Below, in pieces: positions 15,706-25,108 of a stretch of 64,000 nucleotides of DNA. The notes below the pieces were generated by a model. That model was given only the letters and a program-made list of their open reading frames with translations. It did no database searches and was not told where the DNA came from. This stretch comes from Pseudomonas allokribbensis. Its GTDB lineage: Bacteria; Pseudomonadota; Gammaproteobacteria; Pseudomonadales; Pseudomonadaceae. The number at the start of each line of letters is the position of its first letter. Position 1 is the first letter of the stretch. Location: the NCBI RefSeq assembly GCF_014863605.1, contig NZ_CP062252.1:4101001-4165000 (forward strand), in the 5' to 3' direction. The position numbers were made by a program, and so were the translations under genes.

Positions 15706-16794
15706 TCAAGTGTTGGTCTTGAGTTTGGTCCACAACCGCGTCGTCAACCGGGCAATCGCCGCCGGCAACTCTTCCACGGTGAACAATTTGTCCATCACCT
15801 CTTTAGGCGGATAGATCGCCAGATCCTGTTTCACCGCCGGTGTCAGGAACTCATTGGCAGCCGCGTTGGGGTTGGCGTAGTGAATGCTGTTGCTGATGTT
15901 GGCGATCACCTTGGGTTCAAGCAGGTAGTTCATGTAGGTGTAGCCGTTCTTCTCGTGGGGCGCGTTCTTGGGCATGACCACCATGTCGAACCACAACGTC
16001 GTGCCTTCGTCCGGGATCGAATAGGCGATGTCGATGCCGTTTTTCGCTTCCCTGGCACTGGCGGCCGCCTGGACCACATCGCCGTTGAAGCCGATCACCG
16101 CACAGACGTTGCCGTTGGCCAGATCGCTGATGTACTTCGACGCATGGAAGTACTGCACGTAAGGGCGAATCTTGAACAAGGCCGCTTCGGCTTTTTTGTA
16201 ATCCACCGGTTCATGGCTGTGTGGCGGCAAGCCCAGGTAGTTGAGGGTGATCGGTAGTACCTGAGTCGGGTTGTCGATGATTGCCACGCCGCACTGGCTC
16301 AACTTCTTGATGTTGTCCTCTTCGAAGAACATCTTCCACGAGCGGGTAACGTCCGTGTTGCCGAAGATCGCCTTGATCTTCTCGACGTTGTAACCGATGC
16401 CGGCGGTGCCCCACATGTACGGATAACCGTATTGATTGCCCGGGTCGTTGACTTCGAGTTTCTTCATCAACTGCGGATCGAGGTTCTTCCAGTTCGGCAG
16501 TTGCGACTTGTCGAGTTTCTGGATGGCGCCGGCCTTGATCAGTCGCGACAGAAAGTGGTTCGACGGACTGACCACGTCGTAACCGGTATTGCCGGTCATC
16601 AACTTCGATTCCAGCACTTCGTTGCTGTCATGAATGTCGTAAGTGGCCTTGATGCCGGTGTCTTTGGTGAAGTTGGCCAGGGTGTCGTCGGCGATGTAGC
16701 CGTTCCAGTTGGAAATGTTGACCGCTTCGTCGGCAAGAGCGCCCGCCGAAGCTGTTGCGAGCAAGACCGCCAGGGAAAGTGTATTGACGCGCAT
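15706..16794 (-). CDS. PotF-like putrescine-binding periplasmic protein
   Basis: The 362-residue solute-binding protein has a signal peptide ending LADEA (near residue 22) and PotF-family motifs: ISNWNGYIADDTL, HDSNEVLESKLM, YGYPYMWGTAGIGYN, and a C-terminal LTTRLWTKLK. It is closer in style to PotF/SpuD than the paralogue at 2812. It lies 51 bases downstream of a gamma-glutamylputrescine-oxidase-like gene in the same direction, so uptake and oxidation of putrescine or a similar amine appear linked. No permease or ATPase genes are next to it. Confidence 0.88.
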   Translation of the reverse strand: MRVNTLSLAVLLATASAGALADEAVNISNWNGYIADDTLANFTKDTGIKATYDIHDSNEVLESKLMTGNTGYDVVSPSNHFLSRLIKAGAIQKLDKSQLPNWKNLDPQLMKKLEVNDPGNQYGYPYMWGTAGIGYNVEKIKAIFGNTDVTRSWKMFFEEDNIKKLSQCGVAIIDNPTQVLPITLNYLGLPPHSHEPVDYKKAEAALFKIRPYVQYFHASKYISDLANGNVCAVIGFNGDVVQAAASAREAKNGIDIAYSIPDEGTTLWFDMVVMPKNAPHEKNGYTYMNYLLEPKVIANISNSIHYANPNAAANEFLTPAVKQDLAIYPPKEVMDKLFTVEELPAAIARLTTRLWTKLKTNT

Positions 16795-16845
16795 GTTCTG
16801 TCACCTGAATTGAGTGGCTTTTGTTCTTGTGGGATGTGCGGAATT

Positions 16846-18147
16846 TCAGATTTCTGTTCTGGCCCTGACCGCCTCCACGCGCATGCGAAGCATGGCACCG
16901 ATATCGAAGAAAGGTCGCGGCGGCAGCCAGCCCGGTTCGGCCCGTTGCATCACCGATTGCAACAAGGGCGAGTCGATGCCCGACGCCAGCTCCGCCAACA
17001 GCCGTCCCCACAGGGTTCCGCGCGCCACGCCCGAGCCGTTGCAACCGGCCACGGCGAAAACGCCCTCCTCAACCCGGTCGAAATACGCCTGGCCGCTGCG
17101 GGTCGCACTCAGGTGGCCCGTCCAGGTGTAGCGAATGTCTTGCTCGCCGAGGAACGGAAAACGCCGTTGCAGACCGCGCACATGATGTTGCCGCCGCAGG
17201 ACCAGCTCGCTGTTGGACAGGTCCCGCGTGCGGTATTCGGCGGTATTGCGAATCATCACCCGGCGATCCGGGGTCAACCGCACGGTGGCGCCCAGCGGCC
17301 GGGTCGACAGCACGCCCCACGGCTCGACCGAACCGATGGCCGCGAACTCCTGATCCGTGAGCGGACGCGTAAGGCTGGCGCTCAACTCCATCGGGAACGT
17401 GGCACTGTCGTTGATGCCGACGCGGGGAATGAAGGCGTTGAGGCACACCAGCACCTGCTTCGCCTCGATACTGCCTTCGGCACCTTGGGCGCGTAGACAC
17501 CCCTGACCGACACGCTCAAGACCGGAAATATCGGTGCTCTCGAACACCGTGACGTTGTCCGGAAGTGCACTGAGCAAACCCTTCACGTACTTGGCCGGTT
17601 GCAGCAGCGCGTTGCCATTGCCACACCAGATCGCGGCCTGATAGTGGCGAGTGCCGAGCTTCTGGCTCAGCGCCTCGCCTTGCAGAAACTCGGCGCGGGC
17701 ACCGAGGGCGCGCAGCGTGGCCAGTTTCGTGTCGACCTGATTGAGCTTGGCCGGATCGTTCACGGCAAAGAAGTACCCACTGTCGCGGAAGTCGCAGTCG
17801 ATGGCGTGTCGGGCAATTCGTTGGCGGACTTCTTCGCTGGCGGCGCGGGAAATCGCCGTGTCGACTTCAAACCCGGCAAAACCTGCGGCGCCGATCAGTT
17901 CACTGTCGGCCGGGTGTTCATGGGCGACGACAAAACCCGAGTTGCGCGCCGACGCGCCCTGCGCCGCCGATTGCCGATCCACCACCACAATCCGCGCCTG
18001 GGGATGCAGTTGCGCGAGGTTATGCGCGGCGCTGAGCCCGGTGATGCCGGCCCCGATCACCAGCCAGTCGGCTTTTTGCGCTCCGCTCAGGCGACCGCGT
18101 GCCGGGGAGTTTCCGGCTTGCGCGATCCAGCCACAGATATTGTCCAT
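16846..18147 (-). CDS. FAD-dependent amine oxidase, PuuB (gamma-glutamylputrescine oxidase)-like
   Basis: The 433-residue protein is a DadA/GlyOx-type flavoprotein. The dinucleotide-binding motif VIGAGITGLSAAHNLAQ appears near residue 31, AQGASARNSGFV follows, and the C-terminal FAVAGCNGSGVARGTLWG is the usual FAD-contacting region. PuuB oxidises gamma-glutamylputrescine to the aldehyde in the Puu pathway. The specific substrate is inferred from the neighbouring PotF-like gene, with which it forms a probable operon, and a LysR gene diverges upstream. Other puu genes are not in this window. Confidence 0.8.
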   Translation of the reverse strand: MDNICGWIAQAGNSPARGRLSGAQKADWLVIGAGITGLSAAHNLAQLHPQARIVVVDRQSAAQGASARNSGFVVAHEHPADSELIGAAGFAGFEVDTAISRAASEEVRQRIARHAIDCDFRDSGYFFAVNDPAKLNQVDTKLATLRALGARAEFLQGEALSQKLGTRHYQAAIWCGNGNALLQPAKYVKGLLSALPDNVTVFESTDISGLERVGQGCLRAQGAEGSIEAKQVLVCLNAFIPRVGINDSATFPMELSASLTRPLTDQEFAAIGSVEPWGVLSTRPLGATVRLTPDRRVMIRNTAEYRTRDLSNSELVLRRQHHVRGLQRRFPFLGEQDIRYTWTGHLSATRSGQAYFDRVEEGVFAVAGCNGSGVARGTLWGRLLAELASGIDSPLLQSVMQRAEPGWLPPRPFFDIGAMLRMRVEAVRARTEI

Positions 18148-18307
18148 GCATCACCTCGTTCGACTGTCGTTCGGCGACTTGCCTTCTTCTGATGGCCATG
18201 CGTGAATCGCATGCCCGTGTTGTGAAGATCGCCGCCAGAGCTAGAATCTATAAGGTCTTCGAACGCCTCACCAACGCTAAGAAATCATCGAGCCATTCTG
18301 AAAACGC

Positions 18308-19192
18308 ATGGATAAAATTCGCCACGTCCCTTCCCTGCAAGCCATGCAGGCACTGGTCGAAGTCGCCCGATGCGGCAGCTTCACTCAGGCAGCGCAGACG
18401 TTGTGCCTGACCCAAAGCGCCGTGAGCCGGCAGATCCAGCAACTGGAGAGTCACTTCAACGTGGCGCTGTTCGTGCGCACCAGTCGCAACCTGCACCTGA
18501 CCCCGGAAGGCGAGCAGGTTTTGGCCAGTGCACGGAGCATCTTCGAGCAACTGAAAACCCTCAAAGAACGCCTCACGCCGCAGAAACGTCCATTCCGCAT
18601 TCGCATGCACGTGTCGCTGGCAGTGCGTTGGCTGCTGCCCAAACTCAGCGACTTCTATCTGCGCCATCCCGAGGTATCGCTGGCCATCGAAACCGTCGCC
18701 ACCGAAGTCGTCGAACCGACCGGCGACAGCGATGCCTACATCCTTTACTTGCCGACAGCATCAAGCGATCCGGATTGCCTGACGCTGTTTCAGGAAACGC
18801 TGGTGCCGGTGTGCGCCCCGAATCTGGCCGGAGCACCGCGCTCAGTGGAAGCGTTGCTGCGCTTCCCGCTGCTGCATCGCTCAGTAGATCGCCAGGCGTG
18901 GATCGAATGGCTGGCCGCGAACGACGGCAAACCGCTGGAGGATTACCGGCACATCCCGTTCAACCTCGATGAACTGGCACTGGATGCGGCGGCGCGGGGA
19001 TTGGGTGTGGCGGTGACGGACATGACGCTGGCGGCAGAATCCATCGAGCGTGGCGTGCTGGTGGTGCCGTTCGGGGAACCGCTGAAAACCGGGGGGATTT
19101 ACTCGTTGTGCTTACAGCCGTCGGCGGCTTCGCATCCGGCGTGTGGGGTCGTGATGGGATGGTTTGCGGGGAAGGCCGAGCGCGAGGTTTGA
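18308..19192 (+). CDS. LysR-family regulator (GcvA-like)
   Basis: The 294-residue protein has an N-terminal winged helix (SFTQAAQTLCLTQSAVSRQIQQLESHFNVALF) and a LysR effector domain. The QSAVSRQI helix and overall arrangement resemble the GcvA/AmpR subgroup. It diverges from the PuuB-like/PotF-like operon with a 160-base gap, which makes it the likely regulator of that operon with a polyamine-related inducer. I did not find an unambiguous dyad in the gap. Confidence 0.85.
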   Translation: MDKIRHVPSLQAMQALVEVARCGSFTQAAQTLCLTQSAVSRQIQQLESHFNVALFVRTSRNLHLTPEGEQVLASARSIFEQLKTLKERLTPQKRPFRIRMHVSLAVRWLLPKLSDFYLRHPEVSLAIETVATEVVEPTGDSDAYILYLPTASSDPDCLTLFQETLVPVCAPNLAGAPRSVEALLRFPLLHRSVDRQAWIEWLAANDGKPLEDYRHIPFNLDELALDAAARGLGVAVTDMTLAAESIERGVLVVPFGEPLKTGGIYSLCLQPSAASHPACGVVMGWFAGKAEREV

Positions 19193-19204
19193 ACGCAGAC
19201 GTCA

Positions 19205-19233
19205 CACGGGAGCTGTCTTACTCAGCTCCCGTG
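19205..19233. terminator. Hairpin between convergent LysR and cytochrome genes
   Basis: CACGGGAGCTG and CAGCTCCCGTG form a perfect 11-bp stem with a 7-base loop between stops at 19192 and 19242. The T-run is weak on either strand. Confidence 0.55.
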
Positions 19234-19241
19234 CAAGATTT

Positions 19242-19631
19242 TCATTGCTGGGCAAACGTCTGAAGATACGCCAACAGATTATCGATCTTCTCCTCGTCAC
19301 TCAGCCCCCAGAAGATCATCCGCGTCCCCGGCACCACGCCCTTCGGGTCCTTCAGATACGCCGTCAGCGTTTCACGGTTCCAGGTCACGCCGGAGTTCTT
19401 CATGGCATCTGAATACACGTAGTTCGCCGACGTCCCGGCCGGGCGGCCGATGATGCCGTTGAGTTCCGGGCCGAATCCGGGGCGGGCGGATTCGCCGACC
19501 TGATGGCAGCCGCCGCACAGGCGCGGGAAGATTTTGGCGCCGGCCTCGGCGTCGCCCGCCGCCAGGGCGGGCGTGCTGAGCAGGCCTGCGTTGAGGATCA
19601 GGGCGAAGGTCAGTAAGGCGCGTTTTTTCAT
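19242..19631 (-). CDS. Class I c-type cytochrome, periplasmic
   Basis: The 129-residue protein has a signal peptide (MKKRALLTFALILNAGLLS..., cut near ALA-A), a single haem-binding CGGCH motif at about residues 39-43, and a probable axial Met in GTRMIFWG. This fits a mitochondrial/c2-type soluble cytochrome c that carries electrons in the periplasm. The start at 19631 is set by the signal peptide; the open frame reaches 19676. It is a lone gene, convergent with the LysR gene. Redox partners are not shown. Confidence 0.88.
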   Translation of the reverse strand: MKKRALLTFALILNAGLLSTPALAAGDAEAGAKIFPRLCGGCHQVGESARPGFGPELNGIIGRPAGTSANYVYSDAMKNSGVTWNRETLTAYLKDPKGVVPGTRMIFWGLSDEEKIDNLLAYLQTFAQQ

Positions 19632-19690
19632 TGCAGGTTCCGGACTGGCGTAAATCGGGCGGCGCAAGGGTAACATTTTGTGGCGATCGG

Positions 19691-21022
19691 CTATTGGTAG
19701 GCGCCCACCACCTGCCGGACTTTTATCAGCGCCTGACGCAGTACATCCATGTCCACCGACCCCAGGGCAATCCGGATCGCATGGGGGATGTGCGCCGAAA
19801 CCACGAACGGTTCAGCGATCGATACCGCAATCTGCTGCTGCATCAACTCGACCACGACCTGATCGGCGCGCGCGTCCTCCGGCAATGGCAGCCAGAGGAA
19901 ATACGAGGACGGATGGCCAATGTGCACGATGTCTTTGAGTATTTCGCCCGCCAGCACCTGACGTGCCCGAGCGTCGTGACGTTTTTGCGCTTCGAGCACC
20001 GTGACGGTGCCGTCGTCGAGCCAGCCGCAGGCAATGGCAGTCATGACGCCCGGAGTGTTCCAGGTGGTGGCGCGGATGATGCGCTCAAGGGCCGGGACGG
20101 TTTGCAGCGGCGCGGCGATGAAGCCGACGCGCAGGCCGGTGGCGATGTTTTTCGAGAGACCCGAGACGTAAATCGTCCGCTCCGCTGCCAGATCGGCCAA
20201 CGGTGGCGGCGGGTTATCGACCAGAAAGGCGTAGGCCGCGTCCTCGATGATCGTCAGATCATGCTGTCGGGCAATCGCCACCAGCTGTTCGCGCTGATCA
20301 AGGGACATGACCCAGCCGAGCGGATTGTGCAGGGTCGGCATGCTGTACACGGCACGCACCGAGCGGCTGTGGCAGAGTCGCTCCAGCGCCGGCAAATCCG
20401 GCCCGTGATCGGTCACCGGAATCGCCACCACTTCCAGGTGCAACGCCTCAGCCAGCACCTTGAAGCCGGAATAGGTCAAGGCATCGGCGGCAATGACATC
20501 CCCGGGTTTGAACAGCGCCATCAGCGCGACGGCCAGTCCCTGTTGCGCCCCGTTGACGATCAGCACTTGCCCGGCATCGACCTTCAGGCCACGGGTTTGC
20601 AAATGCCGGGCGACCGAGGCGCGCTCGTGCACTCGGCCGGCGTGGGGTTGATAGCGCAGCAGCGCTTCGAGGTCGCCGGAGAGCGCCAATTGCCGCAGCG
20701 CCGTTCGCAATAACTCGGCCTGACCGGGCAACGACGGGTAGTTGAAATTGAGGTCGACCATACCGACCGCCACGTCTTTCTGATCGATGCTGTGCCCCGG
20801 CGGCAACGACATCTCCCGCACAAACGTACCTCGCCCCGCTTCGCCGCTGACCAGGCCCATCGCCTCAAGCTCCGCGTATACCCGCGACGCCGTGACCAGC
20901 GCCAACCCTTCGCTGGCGGCCAGTTGCCGGTGGGTCGGCAGCCGCGTGCCGGGCAACAGGCGACCGCTGCGAATATCGGCGGCATAGGTATCAACGAGGG
21001 TCTTGTAACGGGAGCGCGGCAT
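19691..21022 (-). CDS. MocR-type regulator (GntR HTH fused to aminotransferase domain)
   Basis: The 443-residue protein joins an N-terminal GntR winged helix (MPRSRYKTLVDTYAADIRSG through TASRVYAELEAMGLV) to a fold-type I aminotransferase-like domain that binds pyridoxal phosphate; the Schiff-base Lys is in YVSGLSKNIATGLRVGF. MocR regulators sense PLP-linked amino acids or amines. It diverges from an EamA exporter gene (start 21114) and probably controls it. The start at 21022 matches the family N-terminus; the frame continues upstream without homology. Confidence 0.88.
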   Translation of the reverse strand: MPRSRYKTLVDTYAADIRSGRLLPGTRLPTHRQLAASEGLALVTASRVYAELEAMGLVSGEAGRGTFVREMSLPPGHSIDQKDVAVGMVDLNFNYPSLPGQAELLRTALRQLALSGDLEALLRYQPHAGRVHERASVARHLQTRGLKVDAGQVLIVNGAQQGLAVALMALFKPGDVIAADALTYSGFKVLAEALHLEVVAIPVTDHGPDLPALERLCHSRSVRAVYSMPTLHNPLGWVMSLDQREQLVAIARQHDLTIIEDAAYAFLVDNPPPPLADLAAERTIYVSGLSKNIATGLRVGFIAAPLQTVPALERIIRATTWNTPGVMTAIACGWLDDGTVTVLEAQKRHDARARQVLAGEILKDIVHIGHPSSYFLWLPLPEDARADQVVVELMQQQIAVSIAEPFVVSAHIPHAIRIALGSVDMDVLRQALIKVRQVVGAYQ

Positions 21023-21039
21023 GTCGGGATGTATCCATG

Positions 21040-21055
21040 ACAATTCTTTGATTGT
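21040..21055. promoter_or_regulatory. Small dyad in the mocR-eamA gap
   Basis: ACAAT-(6)-ATTGT lies 18 bases before the mocR start and 59 before the transporter start. It is a candidate operator half for MocR, whose sites are often repeated ATNNAC-like elements; the support is only positional. Confidence 0.3.
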
Positions 21056-21113
21056 GCTGATTCTCAGCCCTAGGATGAGCCACAAGCAACCCCACTCTTG
21101 AGCGTGACCCAAC

Positions 21114-22007
21114 ATGGAACGAACCACGAATCTGCCCGCACCGGCCCTGGAAAAAACCAGTGGTTGGATCAACGGTTTCATCGGCGTCGTGATTTTCAGC
21201 GGTTCGCTGCCGGCCACGCGGCTGGCGGTGCTGGAATTCGACCCGGTGTTCCTCACCGTCATCCGCGCCGCCATCGCCGGGGTGTTGGCGCTGTGCCTGT
21301 TATGGCTGTTTCGCGAACGACGACCGGCGCGGGATCAGTGGTTCTCGTTGTTGATCGTGGCGTTGGGCGTGGTCGTGGGTTTCCCGTTATTGACCGCCCT
21401 TGCGCTGCAATACGTGACGTCGGCGCATTCCATTGTGTTTGTAGGATTGCTGCCACTGGCGACAGCGATTTTCGGCGTGTTGCGCGGCGGTGAACGGCCG
21501 CGTCCGGTGTTCTGGATCTTTTCGGTGCTGGGCAGTTCGCTGGTGGTCGGTTTTGCTGTTTCACAAGGCCTGACCGCCTCGCCCACCGGCGATCTGTTGA
21601 TGCTGGCGGCGATCCTCGCCTGCGGTCTCGGTTATGCCGAAGGCGCAAAACTCTCGCGTACCCTCGGCGGCTGGCAAGTGATCTGCTGGGCGTTGGTGCT
21701 TTCGTTGCCCGCGATGGCCGTATTAAGCGTATGGCTGGCGCCCGTCTCGTTCAGTGGCATCAGCGTGTCGGCGTGGGTGTGCCTGGCTTACGTTTCGCTG
21801 TTCAGCATGCTGATCGGTTTTGTGTTCTGGTATCGCGGACTGGCTCAGGGCGGGATTGCTGCGGTCGGACAGTTGCAGTTGTTACAGCCGTTCTTCGGTC
21901 TGGCGCTGGCGGCGACGTTGCTGCATGAACAGGTCAGCGTCGGCATGCTGGTGGTCACGTTGGGCGTGATCCTGTGCGTCGCCGGGGCGAAGAAATTCGC
22001 CAAATGA
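21114..22007 (+). CDS. EamA/DMT-family metabolite exporter
   Basis: The 297-residue membrane protein has ten hydrophobic segments forming two EamA repeats (first repeat about residues 18-145, second about 160-292), with VIFSGSLPATRLAVLEFDPVF near the N-terminus. DMT exporters release amino acids, amines or similar small molecules. It diverges from a MocR gene, a frequent pair in which the regulator senses the exported compound. The substrate is unknown. Confidence 0.88.
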   Translation: MERTTNLPAPALEKTSGWINGFIGVVIFSGSLPATRLAVLEFDPVFLTVIRAAIAGVLALCLLWLFRERRPARDQWFSLLIVALGVVVGFPLLTALALQYVTSAHSIVFVGLLPLATAIFGVLRGGERPRPVFWIFSVLGSSLVVGFAVSQGLTASPTGDLLMLAAILACGLGYAEGAKLSRTLGGWQVICWALVLSLPAMAVLSVWLAPVSFSGISVSAWVCLAYVSLFSMLIGFVFWYRGLAQGGIAAVGQLQLLQPFFGLALAATLLHEQVSVGMLVVTLGVILCVAGAKKFAK

Positions 22008-22010
22008 CCT

Positions 22011-22832
22011 TCAACTCACTCCCGCTTTCCACTCCCGTGGACTGAGCCCGGTCTTGCGCCGAAACGCCCGGGCCAGCGCCGAAGGGCTTTCATAGCCGAC
22101 TTCTTCGGCGATCAGGGCGATCGGCCGCCCTTCGCGCAGACGTTTCTGCGCGAGGCTGATTCGCCAGCTCACCAGATAATCCACCGGCGTCTGCCCCACC
22201 ACTCGCCGGAAGTGCTCGGCAAAACCGGCACGGGACACATGCGCGGTCGCTGCCAGTTCGGCAACACTCCAGGCCTTGGCCGGTTGGTCATGCATCAGGC
22301 TCAACGCACGGGAAATCTTCGGATCCGCCAGCCCCGCCATCATGCCCGGCTGCTGGTCGCGACTGCTGATGAGATGCCGCAGCAGCAGAATCACCAGCAA
22401 CTCGAACAGCCGATCCATCACCGCTTCGCGCCCGCAGTGGCCGTCGAACGCTTCCTTGAACAGCCACTCCAGGGTGCTGGCCATTTCAGGAAGGTCGACG
22501 AGTTTCAGCACCAGATAATCCGGTAATGCCGCCGCCAGCGCATTGCCTGCACCGCCATCAAACGTCAGTGAGGCGCACACCAGTTGCGTGTTCATGGCTT
22601 CATCGGCGAACAGTCGGTGAGCAAACGGTCGGGGGAAGAAAATCAGGGTCGGTTCACTGAGCGTGAGTTCGGGGTCATTCCCCGGTTTGAGCAGCACCTG
22701 CCCGGCCTGCAACAGATGCACATGACCGCAGACTTGATCGCCACCATAGGCACTGATGCCGCAGAAGGTGCCGCTGTGGAAGGTGCCGGCATTGACGCCG
22801 AAGTGGCTGAGCAACGTGGACAAGCGATCCAT
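22011..22832 (-). CDS. AraC-family regulator (cupin-type N-terminus)
   Basis: The 273-residue protein has an N-terminal AraC-ligand domain (CGHVHLLQAGQVLLKPG, LIFFPRPFAHRLF), the pattern of the cupin_6 group, and two C-terminal helix-turn-helix units ending VGYESPSALARAFRRKTGLSPREWK. It is divergent from a carboxymuconolactone-decarboxylase-like gene at 22966 and likely activates it; this AraC/AhpD-like pair is common in Pseudomonas. The start at 22832 (MDRLSTLLSHFG) fits the family; the frame is open upstream. It ends four bases from the EamA stop, convergent. Confidence 0.87.
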   Translation of the reverse strand: MDRLSTLLSHFGVNAGTFHSGTFCGISAYGGDQVCGHVHLLQAGQVLLKPGNDPELTLSEPTLIFFPRPFAHRLFADEAMNTQLVCASLTFDGGAGNALAAALPDYLVLKLVDLPEMASTLEWLFKEAFDGHCGREAVMDRLFELLVILLLRHLISSRDQQPGMMAGLADPKISRALSLMHDQPAKAWSVAELAATAHVSRAGFAEHFRRVVGQTPVDYLVSWRISLAQKRLREGRPIALIAEEVGYESPSALARAFRRKTGLSPREWKAGVS

Positions 22833-22965
22833 GGAAGAATCCCTGACGGAAGGTTTGGACGATCTGTCGCATATCCTCGACGATTTGCACCCAAAGCACC
22901 AGTCGCGCTCAATAACATGACCTCCATCCCCGGCGCACTTCGCACCGGACTTTCGGAGAATCACC

Positions 22966-23484
22966 ATGAGCCGCATCGTTCCTGTCAGCCTCGAAACCGC
23001 CACTGACGCCACTCGCCCGACGCTTGAAGGCGTGCAGAAAAAAATCGGCTTCCTGCCCAACCTGTTCAAGACCCTGGCTGTTGCGCCCGCCGCACTGGAT
23101 GCCTACGTGCAAATCTCCGCCACACTGGGCAAAACGTCCCTGAGCGCCAAGGAAAAAGAAGCGGTGTACCTCGCCACGTCGCAGGTCAACGGCTGCGATT
23201 ACTGCCTGGCGGCGCACACCTTGTTTGCCAGCAAGGCCGGACTGGCAGCGCAGGAGATTGTCGAGGCGCGTCACGGTCGGCTGAACGCCTTCGCCACCCT
23301 CGCCCATCAACTGACGGAAACCCGTGGCCATCTGAGCGATGAACATATCGCCGCCGCCCGCGCTGCCGGCATCGACGACAAGAAGATCATCGAAACGATC
23401 GCCATCGTCGCCGCGCAGACCCTGACCAACTACCTCAACAACGTGGCGCTGACCGACATCGATTTCCCGGCCATCGATGCCTGA
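22966..23484 (+). CDS. Carboxymuconolactone decarboxylase/AhpD-like peroxidase-related protein
   Basis: The 172-residue protein is an all-helical AhpD/CMD-family member with the redox motif NGCDYCLAAHT (CxxC plus His) around residue 75, which in AhpD-like proteins performs thiol peroxidase or disulfide-reductase chemistry. Its N-terminus (VSLETATDATRPTLEGVQKKIGFLPNL) matches the uncharacterised peroxidase-related group. It is probably activated by the divergent AraC protein under oxidative or electrophile stress, as an inference from the pair. Confidence 0.88.
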   Translation: MSRIVPVSLETATDATRPTLEGVQKKIGFLPNLFKTLAVAPAALDAYVQISATLGKTSLSAKEKEAVYLATSQVNGCDYCLAAHTLFASKAGLAAQEIVEARHGRLNAFATLAHQLTETRGHLSDEHIAAARAAGIDDKKIIETIAIVAAQTLTNYLNNVALTDIDFPAIDA

Positions 23485-23503
23485 TCAGTGACCGGGGTCG
23501 ATC

Positions 23504-24949
23504 TCAGTCGTGATCGACCCCGGCGCGTTTCAGCAATTTCTTGCAGCGCTCGGACAGGTGAAACACCTGCAATTGCTTGCCGGCCTTGGCGTAACGTTCG
23601 CGCAGGGTTTTCAACGCAGCGATGGCCGAGTAGTCGACAAAGCTCAGGTGCCGGCAATCCAGCGTCACCCGCTGTGGGTCGCTGGCCGGGTTGAACTGAT
23701 TGAGGAACGGCGTGGTCGAGGCAAAAAACAGCGTGCCGTGCAGGCGATACAGTTTGCTGCCGTCGGCTTCCAGATGTTCATCGGCGTACAGTTCGCGCGC
23801 TTGCTGCCAGGCAAAGTTCAGCGCCGCGATGATGATCCCGCACAGCACTGCCGTGGCCAGATCGGTGAACACCGTGATGGTGGTTACCGCGATGATCACC
23901 AGCACATCGTTGAGCGGCACTTTGTTCAGCACCCGCAACGAGGCCCAGGCAAACGTCTGCTGCGACACCACGAACATCACCCCCACCAGCGCCGCCAACG
24001 GAATCCGCTCGATCAGCGGCGACAGAAACAGAATGAACAGCAGGATCAACACCCCCGCCACCACCCCGGACAACCGCCCGCGCCCGCCGGAACTGAGGTT
24101 GATCACGGTCTGGCCGATCATCGCGCAACCACCCATGCCGCCGAACGCGCCGGACACCATGTTCGCAGCGCCCAGCGCCACGCACTCGCGATCCGGGTAG
24201 CCACGGGTTTCGGTGATTTCGTCGGTGAGGTTGAGGGTCAGCAGGGTTTCCAGCAGGCCGACCATAGCCATCAAAATCGCGTAGGGCGCGATGATGCGCA
24301 GGGTGTCCAGCGTCCACGGAATGTCCGGCAGCGCGAACGTCGGCAGACCGCCGGCGATGTGCGCCATGTCGCCGAGGGTGCGGGTCGGCAGGCCAAGCAG
24401 ATAAACCAGCAAACCGACGCCTAGGATCGCCACCAGCGCTGGCGGCACCGCGCGGGTCAGGCGCGGCAGGAGGTAGACGATGGCCATGGTCAGCAGCACC
24501 AGCCCGGTCATCAGGTACAACGGCGTGCCGCTGAGCCACTGCTCACCGCTTTTGAAATGCTCCAGTTGCGCCAGCGCAATGATGATTGCCAGACCGTTGA
24601 CGAACCCTAGCATCACCGGGTGCGGCACCATGCGCACCAGTTTGCCCAGGCGCAACAGCCCGAACGCCATCATGATCAAGCCGCCGAGCAACACGGTCGC
24701 CAGCAGGTACTGCACGCCGTGCTGCACCACCAGCGCGACGATCACCACCGCCATCGAACCGGCCGCCCCGGACACCATGCCCGGCCGGCCGCCGAACAAC
24801 GCGGTCAGCGTGCAAATGATGAAGGCGCCGTACAGGCCCATCAGCGGATTGAGGTGAGCCACCAGCGCAAACGCAATGCATTCGGGCAACAGGGCAAACG
24901 AGGTGGTGAGTCCGGCCAGGACATCGGCGCGCAGACGAATCGGTTTCAT
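23504..24949 (-). CDS. SulP-family anion transporter with STAS domain
   Basis: The 481-residue protein has an N-terminal transmembrane region of about 11-12 helices starting at LRADVLAGLTTSFALLPECIAFA, typical of SulP (SLC26) permeases for sulfate, bicarbonate or dicarboxylates. A C-terminal STAS domain follows from about residue 395 (LYRLHGTLFFASTTPFL ... LDCRHLSFVDYSAIAAL). The substrate is not determined: no carbonic anhydrase or cys genes are adjacent. The gene stands alone, convergent with the AhpD-like gene. Confidence 0.88.
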   Translation of the reverse strand: MKPIRLRADVLAGLTTSFALLPECIAFALVAHLNPLMGLYGAFIICTLTALFGGRPGMVSGAAGSMAVVIVALVVQHGVQYLLATVLLGGLIMMAFGLLRLGKLVRMVPHPVMLGFVNGLAIIIALAQLEHFKSGEQWLSGTPLYLMTGLVLLTMAIVYLLPRLTRAVPPALVAILGVGLLVYLLGLPTRTLGDMAHIAGGLPTFALPDIPWTLDTLRIIAPYAILMAMVGLLETLLTLNLTDEITETRGYPDRECVALGAANMVSGAFGGMGGCAMIGQTVINLSSGGRGRLSGVVAGVLILLFILFLSPLIERIPLAALVGVMFVVSQQTFAWASLRVLNKVPLNDVLVIIAVTTITVFTDLATAVLCGIIIAALNFAWQQARELYADEHLEADGSKLYRLHGTLFFASTTPFLNQFNPASDPQRVTLDCRHLSFVDYSAIAALKTLRERYAKAGKQLQVFHLSERCKKLLKRAGVDHD

Positions 24950-25108
24950 GGCTTACCTGACAAAGCGGCCGACACGGGCGGCCACTGCATTCGCGGGAAA
25001 AAGAGGGTTGCGGATGTTACGCAAATGCCCGGGCACGGGCCAGTGATCGCTGACAGGGACGGGTTGGCGCTCTATGCTTGCGGGCTTCATTGATCTACGG
25101 GTTTGAAC

